Assembly: GCA_949316495.1 (NCBI GenBank)
Contig: OX439008.1
Span: forward strand, 38,523,822 to 38,587,821
DNA length: 64,000 bases
Source of the DNA: Amphiduros pacificus
Taxonomy: Eukaryota; Annelida; Polychaeta; Phyllodocida; Hesionidae
Direction of reading: 5' to 3'
Part shown: piece after piece, positions 23,214 to 35,095 of the stretch
How positions within the stretch are numbered: position 1 is the stretch's first letter
How the letters are laid out: each line of letters starts with the position of its first letter
Notes under the pieces: generated by a model
What the model was told of the DNA's origin: nothing
The model's database searches: none
What the model saw: the letters and a program-made list of their open reading frames with translations, nothing else
Program-made: the position numbers and the translations under genes

Positions 23214-24849
23214 CTAATGTCTTCGATGAGGGCTTGACCAACGAGAGTTCTTAGGGCGGTGTCCGCCGGAACCAGGGGATGGTCCTCTCGGTCTCCGTCG
23301 ACCGGAGTGGCTCATGGAAGACGGAACTGGATCGTCTGGGCGAGTCTTCGGTCCGAGGGGCTCCTTTGAAGGAACTGGAGTACTGGCGATGGACGGAGCG
23401 TTCAATTTGACCAACTCACAGTGGAGTTTCTCCATCCATCGCACGGTCTTGGACTGTAAATTAATTACTTGCTGTAGCTTAATATTGACATCTTGAAGAG
23501 CGGCCACAGTCTTTCTCTGAGCTGAAGGATGAGGATCAGCCCTGGAGCCATTCGACTTCATGGAATCAGCGATGGTGTCGATGGCCCCTCGCACTACGGA
23601 GCTCAAAGCTGGCAGCAGGACTTTCTCATCAATCTTCACCTGAATGATTGGCGTCGAGTCAGGCAGGGAAACTCCTCGGGGAACTTTGGCTGGCGCTGTT
23701 TCGTTGGGCACTAAAGCCGGCGAGGGACCTTCTGTGATGGCAACGGTCTCTGTCTGCTCTACGTGTTCGGGTACCGTGGAGGGTTCATCCAAAATATCAC
23801 CCTCATACTGAGGAGTGAAATTGGCCTCCGCTTCACCACTGATTATTTCACCCAATAATGTGGTAGGGTGGGGTGGTGGAGACAGAACAGGACGACTCTC
23901 CGAATATGGTGGTACGGCAACTGGTTCGTGCTCCTCTTGTGAGATAGCGACTACAGGCCCCTTGTCTGGCAGAGTGGTGGCAGAAAGGAAAACATTCCTC
24001 TGCCCGGTGACGGCTGAAGTCAGACCACTCTCCTGACAGGTCGTACTTGGTACCGGAACGTCTCTCTGATGTGAGGGGGCGGGGGCAGCAGCACCCTCCT
24101 GTAAGGTCGGAGTAACCACCGGGCAACTCTGCTGCAGCTCCTCGGCTAAACTTAGGAGTGACTCAAAGGCCGTCTGGTCGGAGGTCTCCGGCAACGCCAC
24201 GAGGCCCACCCTTGGCAACTCCAGTGAGGGTTGTGAGATGGGAGCCTGGATCAATGATAGACCCCGGTTTAGCAGACTGCCAGGGACCGCTCCCATGTCG
24301 AACTCGGGCATCTCCAGTGTCGGGACCGCTGCTTCTTCTGGAACTGGGGCTGGGTCTACAGTAGGAACGTCAGCAGTCGCCAGTGGGACTTCAGCTCTCC
24401 GGTCCTTGACTGGACGCTGGACTCCGGTCGGGATTTGGTGAGCCGCTGCTATCGTCTTCCAGTGGACCTGTGAGGACTCACTGTCCCACTCCATCAGATC
24501 ACCCTCCTGATGAGGATTCGGCAGAACCCTGACGCGGAAGGGATTCTCTCTGCTTGATATAATGGTCAGCTGACTCCGCATCCATTCCACATAGTCCAGT
24601 GTTTCTCCTGTGGATGCCACTCCCACGATGGATCTCTGCTTTCTTCTTGGAGGAGAACTTGGCCTTGCATAGCTGGCAGAACCACGGACACATGGCATAA
24701 TGGACATGTTCCTTTAGAACATGCCATATGGCGCGGCTCTTCTCATCCACAAAAGTACATTTCGTGCACTCATAAGCTTTTCCTCTCATCTGAAAATAGG
24801 TTAATGATACCTTATGATTATTTATTGTGGGCTCTTCGTATTCATTCAC
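23214..24849 (-). CDS. Accessory open frames of the Gypsy element (C2H2 and proline-rich)
   Basis: Lies between pol and the 3' LTR, where env would sit, but shows no signal peptide or membrane segment. The upstream part has two C2H2-like fingers (YECTKCTF...HVLKEHV and WFCQLCKAKF...HRGSGIH). The rest is long, Pro/Glu-rich and apparently disordered, with a short amphipathic stretch (VAALQDVNIKLQQVINLQSK) and an Arg/Pro/Ser-rich basic C-terminus. A nucleic-acid- or chromatin-binding accessory role is a guess. It occupies two overlapping open frames; whether this reflects splicing, frameshifting or decay cannot be told here. Treated as part of a fossil element. Confidence 0.6.
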
Positions 24850-25024
24850 CTTGGAACCGTATCACCCCAAAGATAGGTACCTCATTATTTCATGATGTTC
24901 TAGAAGAAACACTGAAATTCCTAAAATGAAAGAACAAGTAGAACCTTCCGACTAAAACAACTCCGAAAACAATCATACTCTTAAACACAAATTTTATTCA
25001 GGATATGTACAAAAGGCTTAATGT

Positions 25025-25249
25025 TCATTTTTTTGTGCTGCCCTCCTCCGCCAACTTCATGTCCTTCACCTCTTCAGCCAACCCCTCGAGTGCATCCTCA
25101 AACTGTCCCTCCACAGGGGCGTCTTTGGGCGGAGGAGGGGGATGACTCTCATTGTATGCGATAAGCCGATCTTCCAGATCGATGAGACTTTGTAGATCCT
25201 TTAGAAACTCCTCGATACTGGCCCACGGGTATGTCGGCTTTCTATCCAT
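25025..25249 (-). CDS. Small acidic open frame between pol and accessory region
   Basis: 74 codons starting MDRKPTYPWASIEEF, with a predicted helix, a PPPPPK stretch and an acidic end (EEVKDMKLAEE). It is unrecognised. Its place in the element's 3' region suggests a small accessory product or the remains of one. Confidence 0.4.
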   Translation of the reverse strand: MDRKPTYPWASIEEFLKDLQSLIDLEDRLIAYNESHPPPPPKDAPVEGQFEDALEGLAEEVKDMKLAEEGSTKK

Positions 25250-25640
25250 GTTTCTACAACATTAAATTCATCAATAGTTCACTTTACACCTTGACTCCTT
25301 CCACTGCCCATCAACAATCTCAAATGCGGTAGGATTTGTTAGGTCTAGTTAGTTCTCAACATGTCCTGCGGTATCCATTTAGCAATCCATGGATCCCAAG
25401 GGATTAGTATTAAGCAATCTTAGATAACCAGGGATCTTTGTTGATTTTATTAATAACATCAGTCATCCTATAATGAACAAGGGTATCCTTTATCCCGGCT
25501 GATCAGGGAACCAATACATATAACTATTTCACCTAAAAACAAGTTTAACCTAAAGTCAATATTCAAGTAGTCACAACCAACATATCGTTATTAACTCCAA
25601 ATAACAACAACAGTAACACGTCTGGGAGGTGCGTTCTCCT

Positions 25641-28600
25641 TCATTTAATTATTAGTGAGTTCATTGCGTATCTTCTTTGCCCAATAGGCAATCCAGCCCC
25701 TTCCCAAGGTTTCAGGAGGTCATGATGCAATACCATGCTCTTTTGTCTTGTAGCCAGCCTGTAAAGGCAATCTCCCAATACCTTGACAACTACGAGTGGA
25801 CCACTCCAGGGGGTTTCAAATTTCTTGCGGATATGGTGTCTCCGATATACCATGTCCCCAATTTTAAATTGGTTTTCTCTAATCCTTGAGTTGTGATCCT
25901 TCTTTTGTCGTTGAGCAGTCTTCTTAAGTTGTCTTCTGGCTATCTCATAACATTCCTCCATTCTCTCTCGCACCTCAGCAACATACTCATGTACTTCTGG
26001 GGACTCCTCAGATCTTGGCCTTGGAAAAAGAAGGTCTACTGGAAGATTCACCTCTCTGTGTAACATCAACATATTCGGTGAAAACCCTGTCGAGGGATGT
26101 GGGGTACTTCGGTAGGCCGCTGTCAAGAGTGGTAAATGAATATCCCAGGTATTCTTGTTCTTGTCAATGAAACTACGAATCATTTTTGCAAGAGTGCGGT
26201 TGAACCGCTCAATCATTCCATTCGAAGAGGGATGGTAAGGACTACTACGAGTCTTTCGCATTTCCAGGAGGCCACATATCTCCTGGAATAAAGAACTTTC
26301 GAATTGCCGACCTTGGTCAGAATGAATTTCAAGAGGAACGCCAAGTCTACTGATGTATTCGGAAACAATTCGCCTTGCAACGGTATCTGCCTGTTGGTCT
26401 GGTATCGCATAAGCCTCAATCCACCGTGTGAAGTAATAACCAATAACCAATATATATTTGTTTTTGTTTCTCGTTTCAGGCAAAGGTCCCATGATGTCCA
26501 CCGCACATCGGTCCATTGGAGCACCAACCCTATAGTCACATAGAGCCGCATGGAACTTCTTTGCAGGCATCCGATTTGCACTACATGTCGAGCATGTGCG
26601 GAGGTGATGTTTGACATCTTGGCGCATGTTATACCAGTAGAACCGGCTCTTGATCTTTTGGACTGTTCTTTCGACTCCTAGATGTCCCGAGAACAGATTA
26701 TTGTGGCATCTAAGCAAAACTTCTCGGCGCAAAATTCTTGGAATTAGGAGTTGGTGTTTTATTAAACCCGATTCCTGATCTGGAAGCCATTTCTGATACA
26801 AAACACCTGATATACATATGAGGTTCTCCCAATTCAACCAGAGTTTCCTGGTTGCCGGGCTGAAACTTGCTACCTCTTGTCTTTGTGGACGATCACCCCT
26901 TCTCTTCCATTCGTGAATTGGTCCAATATCCGGATCCTCATATTGCAATTTTATTAACTCATGAGAGGCGTGTCCACTGGCCCAGTATGTTTGAATATCA
27001 AAAGTGGTTTCCCCATCTGGCTCGGATCTTGTTGGTTCCAAGGAGGATGGTTCGGGAAGCATACTCCGGGTGGTGATTCGCTGACACTGCGGAGTATCAT
27101 GAGACTTCTTTTTACTCAATGGAACCACATCATCTACTTCCTGGAAATCATCCCATTCTTGAGAATTGTACGGAATCTTGTCTTCCACCACATCTGTGTG
27201 TTTTGGATGCCGCGATAAGGCATCGGCATTTTGATGTTTCTTTCCTGGTCGATGTTCAATGGTAAAGTCGTACTGTAACCACCGAGCAACCTGACCTTCT
27301 GGTTCTTTGAAATTAAAAAGCCATCTAAGTGAACCATGATCAGTACGCACTACAAACTTCTGTCCTAACAGGTAATGTCTGTATTGTCTCAGGAATGTTA
27401 CTACTGCCAACAACTCTCTTCTTGTAACATTATATCTCCTTTGTTCTTTGGACAGGGTTTTTGAACCATAGGAGATAACTCTTTCCTTACCATCTTGTAT
27501 TTGGGACAGAATTCCACCAATTCCCACTCCAGAGGCATCGGTATCTAGGATGTATGGCGTGTTTGGTAAGGGATAGGCCAAAGTTGGAGCATTGCACAAA
27601 GCCATTTTCAAGCATTCAAAGGAACGTTGAGCTTGAGCAGTCCATTCAAATTCCTCATCCTTTCGAGTCAGTTTATTCAAAGGGTTCGCAATGTCACTAA
27701 ATTTGTGGACAAAGGAGCGATAGTAATTGCAGTAGTCCCAGTAGTCCAGCTATATCAGTCCCGAATCGTGCACTTTGTGTTAAAAGCGTGAAATTTGGCA
27801 CAGGAGTAGCTTAGGGGTTACTAATAAGATATCAAGCGAGAGCCACGTTGAGTGGTCCCGTTTAAGGTCTTTTTCAAGATGGCCGCCTCACGACCTCTTA
27901 AAATGACCTAAAATTGATGTAATTTTTTTTTCTTCAGCTGTATGACACTTTAAAACTCACATGAGTAATGAAATTGTACCACTAGTCATAAATGTAACAT
28001 TTAGAATTTTTTGGGGGAAATTATTTACCAATCATGGGTCATTTTCAAGATGGCCGACTCACGACCTGTAAAAATGACCCAAAATGCGTGTACATTTTTT
28101 TCCTCAGTTTTTGCGCAATGTAAACTGACAAGGGTTGCCAAATTGCACCACTACACATAAAAAGAAAATTTAGAACAATATTTGAGAGGTTTGTGATTGT
28201 TTGGGGGTCTAATGTGTCCACAGGGGATGAGAGAGACTTGAAGTCATCTGTGATTTCTGGAAATACATTCCAAGTGTCCCAGGCAGTAACTTTTCCCTTT
28301 CCGTGGATACTTGAAGTTGTGTCGCATCCTGTGAAGGCATGGAAGAACAGAATTCCAGTAGCCTTGTCCTCCCCAAGTGCATTGTACAGATCATGGATGG
28401 GGAAATACCGCAAACTTGAACCTTTTCCATATGAAACCCACAGTTCCAGAATGTTGAGTCTCTTGAACACAGATACGGCCAGAACTATAAGATCTGTGTC
28501 TGATCCTTTGATCAGTATTTTCTGGGAGCCATTCTGTGCTGCATCTAATGCATGGACAAACATTCGAGTATCAGCCTCCTCATGACTGCATGGTGCCAGA

Positions 28601-31600
28601 GATTCCATGTCTTCTGCCACTCCATTTGTGATCACACTGTCCTCTAGTGTACTATACACTTGTTTGCCATCCACATGGGGGATGTCCTTGATGCACTTTG
28701 ACAGGTACTGATACAGCTCAGATTTGTTCTCACTGACTTTGAGAAAATCTGACATTTTGGGTAATGGTCCATTTGGTGTGACTTTCTGTCTCCTGCCAGT
28801 TCCACGATTTTCCCTTGTTGATTGTTTCAGGCTGTTTGCTATGTATCTATCCCATACAACGTCCACTCTCTGGGTAGACTGCAATATTTTTTCTATGTAG
28901 GGAACAAAGACCTTCTGGGCATATTCTTGGAAGGTCTTGGACTCTCCAGTATTAAGCATATGCACAACTGCAGCCCCATCGATCACTACACAATCTGTCT
29001 CAGGTTTGTCAAATGCTACAGTCACAAGTCCCTCCAAGCATCCAGTAACAAGATCACACTTACTTGGGGAAGGGCGTAGTCTCCCCCTGTCTGATATGGT
29101 GGGTGGTGCTGGCTGATTCTCATGCTGATAAAAGTTCTGCATATCACCACCACGTACTTGTACCACAATGTATAGACGGGAGAATAGATCAAAGTCACTC
29201 TTGTATGCATTTGTTCCATCGTTCAGTCTTTGGATGTCACAGTCAAGGTATCCAATTTCATCAAACTTTATGAGCATTTCTGACATTGTTTCATACCCTT
29301 TTTCAGATTTGCCTCTACCTGGACATCTAAGTTTTTGCCCATCCACTTGACAGAGAATGCATTTTGTCCAGTCTGTAGTCAATGGGGATGTTTCAGGGTC
29401 ACTGGTATCAACACTTGCCTGTGGCATGACTTGAGTCTTTTTGCTTCTTTGGGCCATTTTCTGTTCTATTCTATGTCTCTACTTTATATACAACCAGCTT
29501 AACCACCACCAGTAATTTGTTATATTGCTGTGCTTCTAGGCTACTTCTTTCTACATTGCATGCATTGTCTTGACAGATTATGGGCCTACAACAAAGTGAA
29601 ATAGTATTAGTTAATATATATCTATATGTCAAAGATAGGGGAGAATTATCCAATGTACATTGTATAATTGATAAATGTGTAAGAGTGACACTTTCAAATT
29701 GAATTATGTAATTTTATGAGTTATGTTCCAGTACTTGCAGAAGGCCATCAAAACTGGGTTATCAATGATAATCATTCATGTGTACCTTTCTTAATCAACT
29801 TTCAGTTGATCAATGGCTTCTAATGTAACCCTAAAATAGTTTACGCACCTGTAGTAATATACATGGTGATGATTGACAATATGCTGGTTCTTGCAAACTG
29901 TGATCAGTGAAACAAGTTCAGATTTGCAGCTGTGATGTCACAAGTAACCTACTTTAGTAAAGTAGGTCAAGGTGTGCCCCATGGCAGCATGTCATCTGTG
30001 GCCCTATTATTGATTTTGATATATTAGATCTAGATGAGATTAAATTGGTACATATCATAAATATATTTGTATAAATAAGGTATTCAATAGAAGATTACCA
30101 TTTGTTTTTGGGTAGTATTAGATATCAAAAGTTGATATTTTTATATCCTGTATTCTTCCTTATTAGCTAATTGACATATATTGCAATAAATACAATCTAC
30201 TTGTTCCCCAGAGCATGTCAGTTTTAAAAGTTTGTTTCTATCATTTTTGGTTGTCAAGATATAAGCAATTGAAGATTTCTTTCTTGCTAATTATAATAAC
30301 TCGTATTTGAAGGGAAACTTAAAGTTGTGATATCTCAGCAACTGAAAATGATAGAGACAAACTTAAAAAAACTGGCATATTCAGCATACCCACCTCTTCA
30401 ATATGGGAGGGGCGCAAATTAGGGCAGGGGCATTTATCAGGAAGAATACACTAATATAAATAAGGTATATGGCAACAAGAAAATGTAAAAATATGGGAAA
30501 ATCATTTTGAGTCATTTAGATAGATTATGAGTCGGCGGCCATCTTGAAAATGACCCATTATTGGTCAATAATTTCCAAAATATTGTTCTAAATGTTACAT
30601 TCATGACTAGTGGTACAATTTCATTACTCATGTGAGTTTTAAGTGTCATACAACTGAAGAAACAATTTTTACATCAATTTTAGGTCATTTTAAGAGGTCG
30701 TGAGGCGGCCATCTTGAAAAAGACCTTAAACGGGACCGCTCAACGTGGCTCTCGCTTGATATCTTATTTGTAACCCCTAAGCTACTCCTGTGCCAAATTT
30801 CACGCTTTTAACACGAAGTGCACGATTGGGCTACTTTAAGGACTGATTTAGCTGGACTACAGGAACTGTTGCACTTCATTAGCATTCCTGGGAGCAGTCC
30901 AATCTTGTACCACAGATATCTGTTTGGGGTTTGGGCAAACACCATTCTGTCCAACAATGTGTCCCAGGAAAAGTACTTCAGATTGCAGAAACTGACATTT
31001 GGATGGTTTCAACTTTAAGCCAGAGGATCCTAGTCTTGTCATGATTTCATCTAATTGCTCGAAATGCTCTTCAAGATTGTTGGAATAGATGATCAGATCA
31101 TCCAGATAGATCAACAGATTCTTCCATTGCAGGCCCCTGAATATTAGTTCCATGCATCTCTGGAATGTGGAAGGAGCGTTACAAAGTCCAAACGGCATCT
31201 TGGTATACTCATATAGACCGTATTTTGTGATGAATGCTGTTTTATGTTGGTCTTCTTCTTCCATCTGAAGCTGCCAATACCCACTCTGGAGATCCAAGGT
31301 AGAGAATATCCTTGCCGATGCCAAACAATCTATGCAGGTGTTAATGCGTGGCAAAGGATACGCATCCTTCACTGTGCATTCATTTAATCGCCTGTAATCT
31401 ATGCACCAGCGAACGGATCCATCAGTTTTTCTCACCAGACAGATATTTGAGGCCCATGCAGATTTTGATGGCTTAATTACCCCTGCTTGTAACTGTTCTT
31501 GAAGATACTTCTCCTCTTCTCCCTCAAATCCTTTTGGACTCCTGCGTAAGGGTTGTCTGATGGGTGCTGCAAAACCTGTATCAATCTTGTGCTTGATGGC

Positions 31601-33202
31601 GCTACAACAACCAAGTTCTAATTTATTTTCAGCAAACACATTCTGATGTTTGAGGAGAAATTCAGCAAACTTTTGTTTGACTTCTTCGCTTTTAATCTTT
31701 TCGCAATTTTTTGAATACAACTCTTGAAGATGTCCTTGCAGATTGGATATTTCAATTTTTCTGATAGGACAATCATCTACCCCAGAGAATGGTGAGGTCC
31801 AATCCTCAGGAATAACTGGAATCTGTACGTTTTCATTTCTGGTTCCTCTTCTCTTCCTGTTACTATTATTTTGTCCAAAGATTTTTCCTTGAGAGGTATG
31901 TGATCCTCCAAATTCTGTTCTTTGACAAACCCCTTGATAATGTAGAGCAGATTCCTCTTTTGGTAGGACTGAGTCCAACACATCTACTATTTTTTCCACA
32001 GGTTGCAACTCTCCGATGAGGTATCCTTTCTTCAATGTGACAGGATCTCTTCCCACATTGACACATCGCACATAGCAGTTATCCTGGTGGTAGTCAAGCA
32101 ATGCTCTGCCTATTATGAAATCCCTACTGTCCTCAATAAGTGGTTCCATTATCAGGCACGGACTTTCTGTGTCGGAAGAGTAGTTTCCAGTAATTGATAT
32201 CTGGAGAATTGCTTCATGATTTCCTGGAATGGTGGTGTCTCTTTGCAATGTAGCCCTTGGTAGTCTTGATTTCCGATTAACATCACAGCTGATCCATTCA
32301 CCATCTAGCTGCAACCCACGTCTTGTATTGATAGTGATATCTTTGTCATCGAGAAAATCACAACCAATAAGCATATCATCACTAATTGGAGCTATGTACA
32401 TTGGCCAGGTATACATACTACTTCCAATTTTCATCAGTATGGAAGCAATTCCACTAGTTTCCATACTTTTGTTCTTTTCTGCTACTTTTAGTCCCACCGC
32501 AGCTTGATGGATTTTAGGTCTTTTATGTTCAGGAATAGCCTTATAAACTCTGTCTGACAATACTGTCACTTCTGCTCCAGAGTCTATTATTGCTGATATC
32601 TCTGAACCTGCCACTGAAGCTTTAACACTCATTGTGACAGCCTTTGTCATCCTTATGACATGGTAAGGAATTTTATCGCTACTTCCTTCTATCTCTTTAT
32701 TTTTCTCTTTTTCCGTTTCGCCTTCCCTTCCAGTGAGTACTGGATAAATCCTATTGAGATCTTTCACCTCGGAAGTCTCATCATTTATATCCGTTGTACG
32801 TCTGAAATTCTTATGTGGTCTTCCGTCAATCTTCTTGGAATCCCCGACCCCCAGTTGATCATCCACAGCAAGAACACTTTTATTCCCACTGCCCAGTTGT
32901 TCGGATGTGGAAATATTGTCACACCTTCTTTGACCATCTGACCCACTTTTATCAGAATCTCTCACTCCAAGCGGACCAGTCCCAGATCTTGTGCTATCAA
33001 ACAATATTTCTTGACCATTCCCCGGAAACTTCTCCAACCTCTTCTTTCCTTCCATTCCATCAACGTCACTGAAACATCTCATTCCAGATGGGCAATTCTC
33101 GATGGTCAAGGAAGGTTGGCTCGCTTTCAACGGGGGTGCGTCTTCACATCTCTGTTTCATAATCTTGGGTTTTTCTTCTTCATCCATCTCAGATGAAGTC
33201 AC
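25641..33202 (-). CDS. pol: Gypsy pol region: protease, RT, RNase H, integrase
   Basis: Family hallmarks in order: a retropepsin motif (AIIDSGAEVTVLSD); RT fingers/palm (TLDLQSGYWQLQ, MPFGLCNAPSTFQR, catalytic YLDD); RNase H (DTDASGVGIGG ... TRRELLAVV ... TDHGSLRWL ... NADALSRH); an integrase zinc domain (HxxxxSGHLG...CSTCSANR), a DDE core (AVDIMGPLP ... HSDQGRQFES ... YHPSSNGMIERFNR) and a GPY-like C-terminal module (WSGPLVVVKVLGD ... LHHDLLKPW). The region is split near the RT/RNase H boundary by a 3.1-kb DNA transposon (27741-30860), so this copy cannot make an intact polyprotein. As a fossil it gives only the family and the order of parts. Confidence 0.92.
27741..28080. repeat. Left TIR of the 3.1-kb element
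   Basis: Inverted counterpart of 30515-30860. It contains two CAAGATGGCCG sites (27875-27885, 28046-28056), matching the YY1 site at the start of human L1. The 3' end of the element's gene, including its stop at 28045, lies inside this TIR. Confidence 0.85.
28045..29457 (-). CDS. Mobile-element protein with PIN/FEN-nuclease-like acidic pattern
   Basis: 470 aa, single open frame, starting MAQRSKKTQ. An N-terminal Cys cluster (C33, C36, C45) may bind zinc. Then comes a series of conserved-looking acidic positions: VVIDG (D160), VVWDRY (D203), SHEEADTR (E293, E294, D296), SDTDLIVLA (D320, D322) and HAFTGCDTTSS (D379). The HEEADTR...DTD...FHAFTGCD series is familiar from large families of uncharacterised proteins in cnidarians, sponges, molluscs and fish. 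The spacing resembles PIN/XPG-FEN nucleases (EAD, D-x-D, GCD), so a metal-dependent nuclease is my inference, not an established function. The C-terminus after about residue 400 resembles those relatives less well, as I remember them, and runs into the TIR, so it may be truncated. It could be the enzyme that moves the element. Confidence 0.7.
   Translation of the reverse strand: MAQRSKKTQVMPQASVDTSDPETSPLTTDWTKCILCQVDGQKLRCPGRGKSEKGYETMSEMLIKFDEIGYLDCDIQRLNDGTNAYKSDFDLFSRLYIVVQVRGGDMQNFYQHENQPAPPTISDRGRLRPSPSKCDLVTGCLEGLVTVAFDKPETDCVVIDGAAVVHMLNTGESKTFQEYAQKVFVPYIEKILQSTQRVDVVWDRYIANSLKQSTRENRGTGRRQKVTPNGPLPKMSDFLKVSENKSELYQYLSKCIKDIPHVDGKQVYSTLEDSVITNGVAEDMESLAPCSHEEADTRMFVHALDAAQNGSQKILIKGSDTDLIVLAVSVFKRLNILELWVSYGKGSSLRYFPIHDLYNALGEDKATGILFFHAFTGCDTTSSIHGKGKVTAWDTWNVFPEITDDFKSLSSPVDTLDPQTITNLSNIVLNFLFMCSGAIWQPLSVYIAQKLRKKMYTHFGSFLQVVSRPS
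29458..30514. other. Non-coding interior of the 3.1-kb element
   Basis: AT-rich, no credible open frame on either strand. It contains CCTACTTTAGTAAAGTAGG (perfect 9-bp arms) at about 29948-29966. It would include the promoter and leader of the minus-strand gene. Confidence 0.6.
30515..30860. repeat. Right TIR of the 3.1-kb element
   Basis: Inverted copy of 27741-28080, with matching CGGCCATCTTG (complement of CAAGATGGCCG) at 30536-30546 and 30706-30716. Differences from the left TIR are scattered substitutions and short indels. Confidence 0.85.
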
Positions 33203-33345
33203 AGCCGGCCTGCTGATTTTCCCAGAGATTATTTTTTTTACTCTCTTATTGCTTTTCTTTTGGGTAGAAACATAATGAATACAATATTTACAACAATCAT
33301 CATTGTTTGATTGGGTCAGTACTTGACCGTCAGTTCTGACCCCAT

Positions 33346-35076
33346 CTAGTTTTCCAACTCCTCATACTCGTCTTCCTCCTCACTCTCCTCTTGTATTTCT
33401 CTGGTTGCATATTTTCTCTGTGGACAATTCCTGGCAAAATGGCCCATTTCATGACATTTAAAACAGGTCACCTCTGATTTTTTCATTGTATCTGCGGCAG
33501 CCATGGAGGGGGTTGACGTCTCCTCTTGATGTTGGATCTTCTTTTGAGAGGAGTTCAATATCTGCTTACTCAGTAGATCCATTTTCCTGTCTACTTGTTT
33601 TGAGAAGAAATCAAATCTTTTGTTGGTCTTATCAATAGTTTTTGTCAAGTCTGTCATAGCAGTGGAGAATTTCTCTTCAAAACTTTTCCCGAAATTCTGA
33701 AGTCTTTCCTCTGTTATGAACCTACTTGGATTTATCCGCCGAAGGTTGCTTTCTTGGTCCCCCAATTCTTCACGAGATTCCGTCAGAACCTGTCGAATAT
33801 GTGTTCTCTGTTTCAGAGAGGTCCGACAACTCTCGTGCCACTGAATCAAGTCTAAAGCCTCAGCAACCGTATTTGGCCTTTTGGTTTTTACATCATACAC
33901 CAAGTTGGGATCTGGCATTCCATTCACCATATGCTCAACCACCAGTTTCTCAAAAATGGCAGTCCCATCAAATCCAGGGTACGATTTGGACGTCATCATT
34001 CTGACACGGGCAGCATACTCATGTAGAGACTCTTTGGAGGATTTCTTGACAGCTTATAAATTCATTCTGTGTGTCTCAGGAAGCGTGTGGTCTCTGAAAC
34101 GTTGCTCCAATGCAGTTAACAGATGCGGAAGACTACTGCGAATAGCAAGTGATTGTTCGGATACAAATTCCAAGGCCTCCTTCTCCATGCAAGTGATAAG
34201 TCGGCAAAGTAGAGTATAGTCATCCCAATGACATTGTTGTGACAACAATTGAAATTGCATCCAAAATGCCTTCCATGGTGTTTTTCCATCAAATGTAGGA
34301 AGTCGAGGTCTAGGTACATTCATACCAAGATGAGCATTTCCACGGCGATAGACTGGATCTAGTTGAGGATGAGAGACTCCGGTTGTCTGTCTATCTGGTG
34401 TCCTCCTTTCATATTGCCTCATTAAAGATGGGGAGATGTGCATGTTGAGCCCGGTATTCAGGTTTTGCGGCACTTGTTCTTCAAAAGAGTAGGTTTGGCA
34501 TTTTTCCCGGTAACCATCTCCAAAACTTCCACTTTTCTGATTCTGTGAGTTATTCACTGGCATTTCTGGATGCTTCCTATGGTCACCAGTGGCTCCATTT
34601 TCTATCACTTGCACATCCTGAACTTGTATTGTGTGTAATTCTGATGATGTTGGCCTTGCCCTAACATCTGCATTACTCATAGCGAGACTTGTCTCCAGAC
34701 AGGATATCTTCCTCTCAAGTCTTTGGATTTCTTCAATATCTTTCTGATGATGTCTGGTCAACTCAACTGGATCCCCTGTTCTATCTTCAAAGTCAAAAGA
34801 ATTCACAGGTGCCAAGCTTGGTAAATTAGTGCCAATGGCGATCATGGGTTGTAGAAGACCATTTGCTGATAAGTTGATTTGGTCTAACTCAGGAGATGTC
34901 ATGGTCACATCAATCTGATTTTCCTGATCTGCTCTGACTTGTACCATCCCAGAGGTGGTGACTGGAGTAATCAATTTTGTGTTTTTTGATGACTTAGATC
35001 TGGTTTGATGTCTATCTACATTCTTTTCAGCCATGATTACTAAGTTGCAAGATGTTGCAGGCTTGGGTTGATTCAA
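33346..35076 (-). CDS. gag: Gypsy gag region with CCHC zinc knuckle
   Basis: Open sequence starting near 35076, 40 bp inside the 5' LTR. It contains a predicted capsid-like helical section (FDGKTPWKAFWMQFQLLSQQ, typical of Gypsy gag) followed by a nucleocapsid knuckle, CFKCHEMGHFARNCP, and an acidic C-terminus (EEESEEEDEYEELE). Gag would package the element's RNA. It lies directly upstream of the protease/RT region on the same strand. It appears broken about once in this copy. Confidence 0.85.
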
Positions 35077-35095
35077 CTAATAAGTTTACAATCAG

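Larger units (their letters stand above)
27741..30860 (-). mobile_element. Long-TIR DNA element carrying a PIN/FEN-like gene
   Basis: Terminal inverted repeats of about 340 bp (27741-28080 and about 30515-30860; roughly 90% identical by eye) begin GTAGTCCAGCT and end AGCTGGACTAC. The left edge abuts a second CAGTAGTCC in the target, so the exact border is uncertain by about 10 bp and no clear target duplication is visible. One long gene (28045-29457, minus) and about 1 kb of AT-rich non-coding sequence (29458-30514) lie between. No DDE/D transposase, helicase, polymerase or tyrosine recombinase signature is apparent. It is inserted in the Gypsy pol region and so is younger than the Gypsy insertion. 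Confidence 0.85.
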
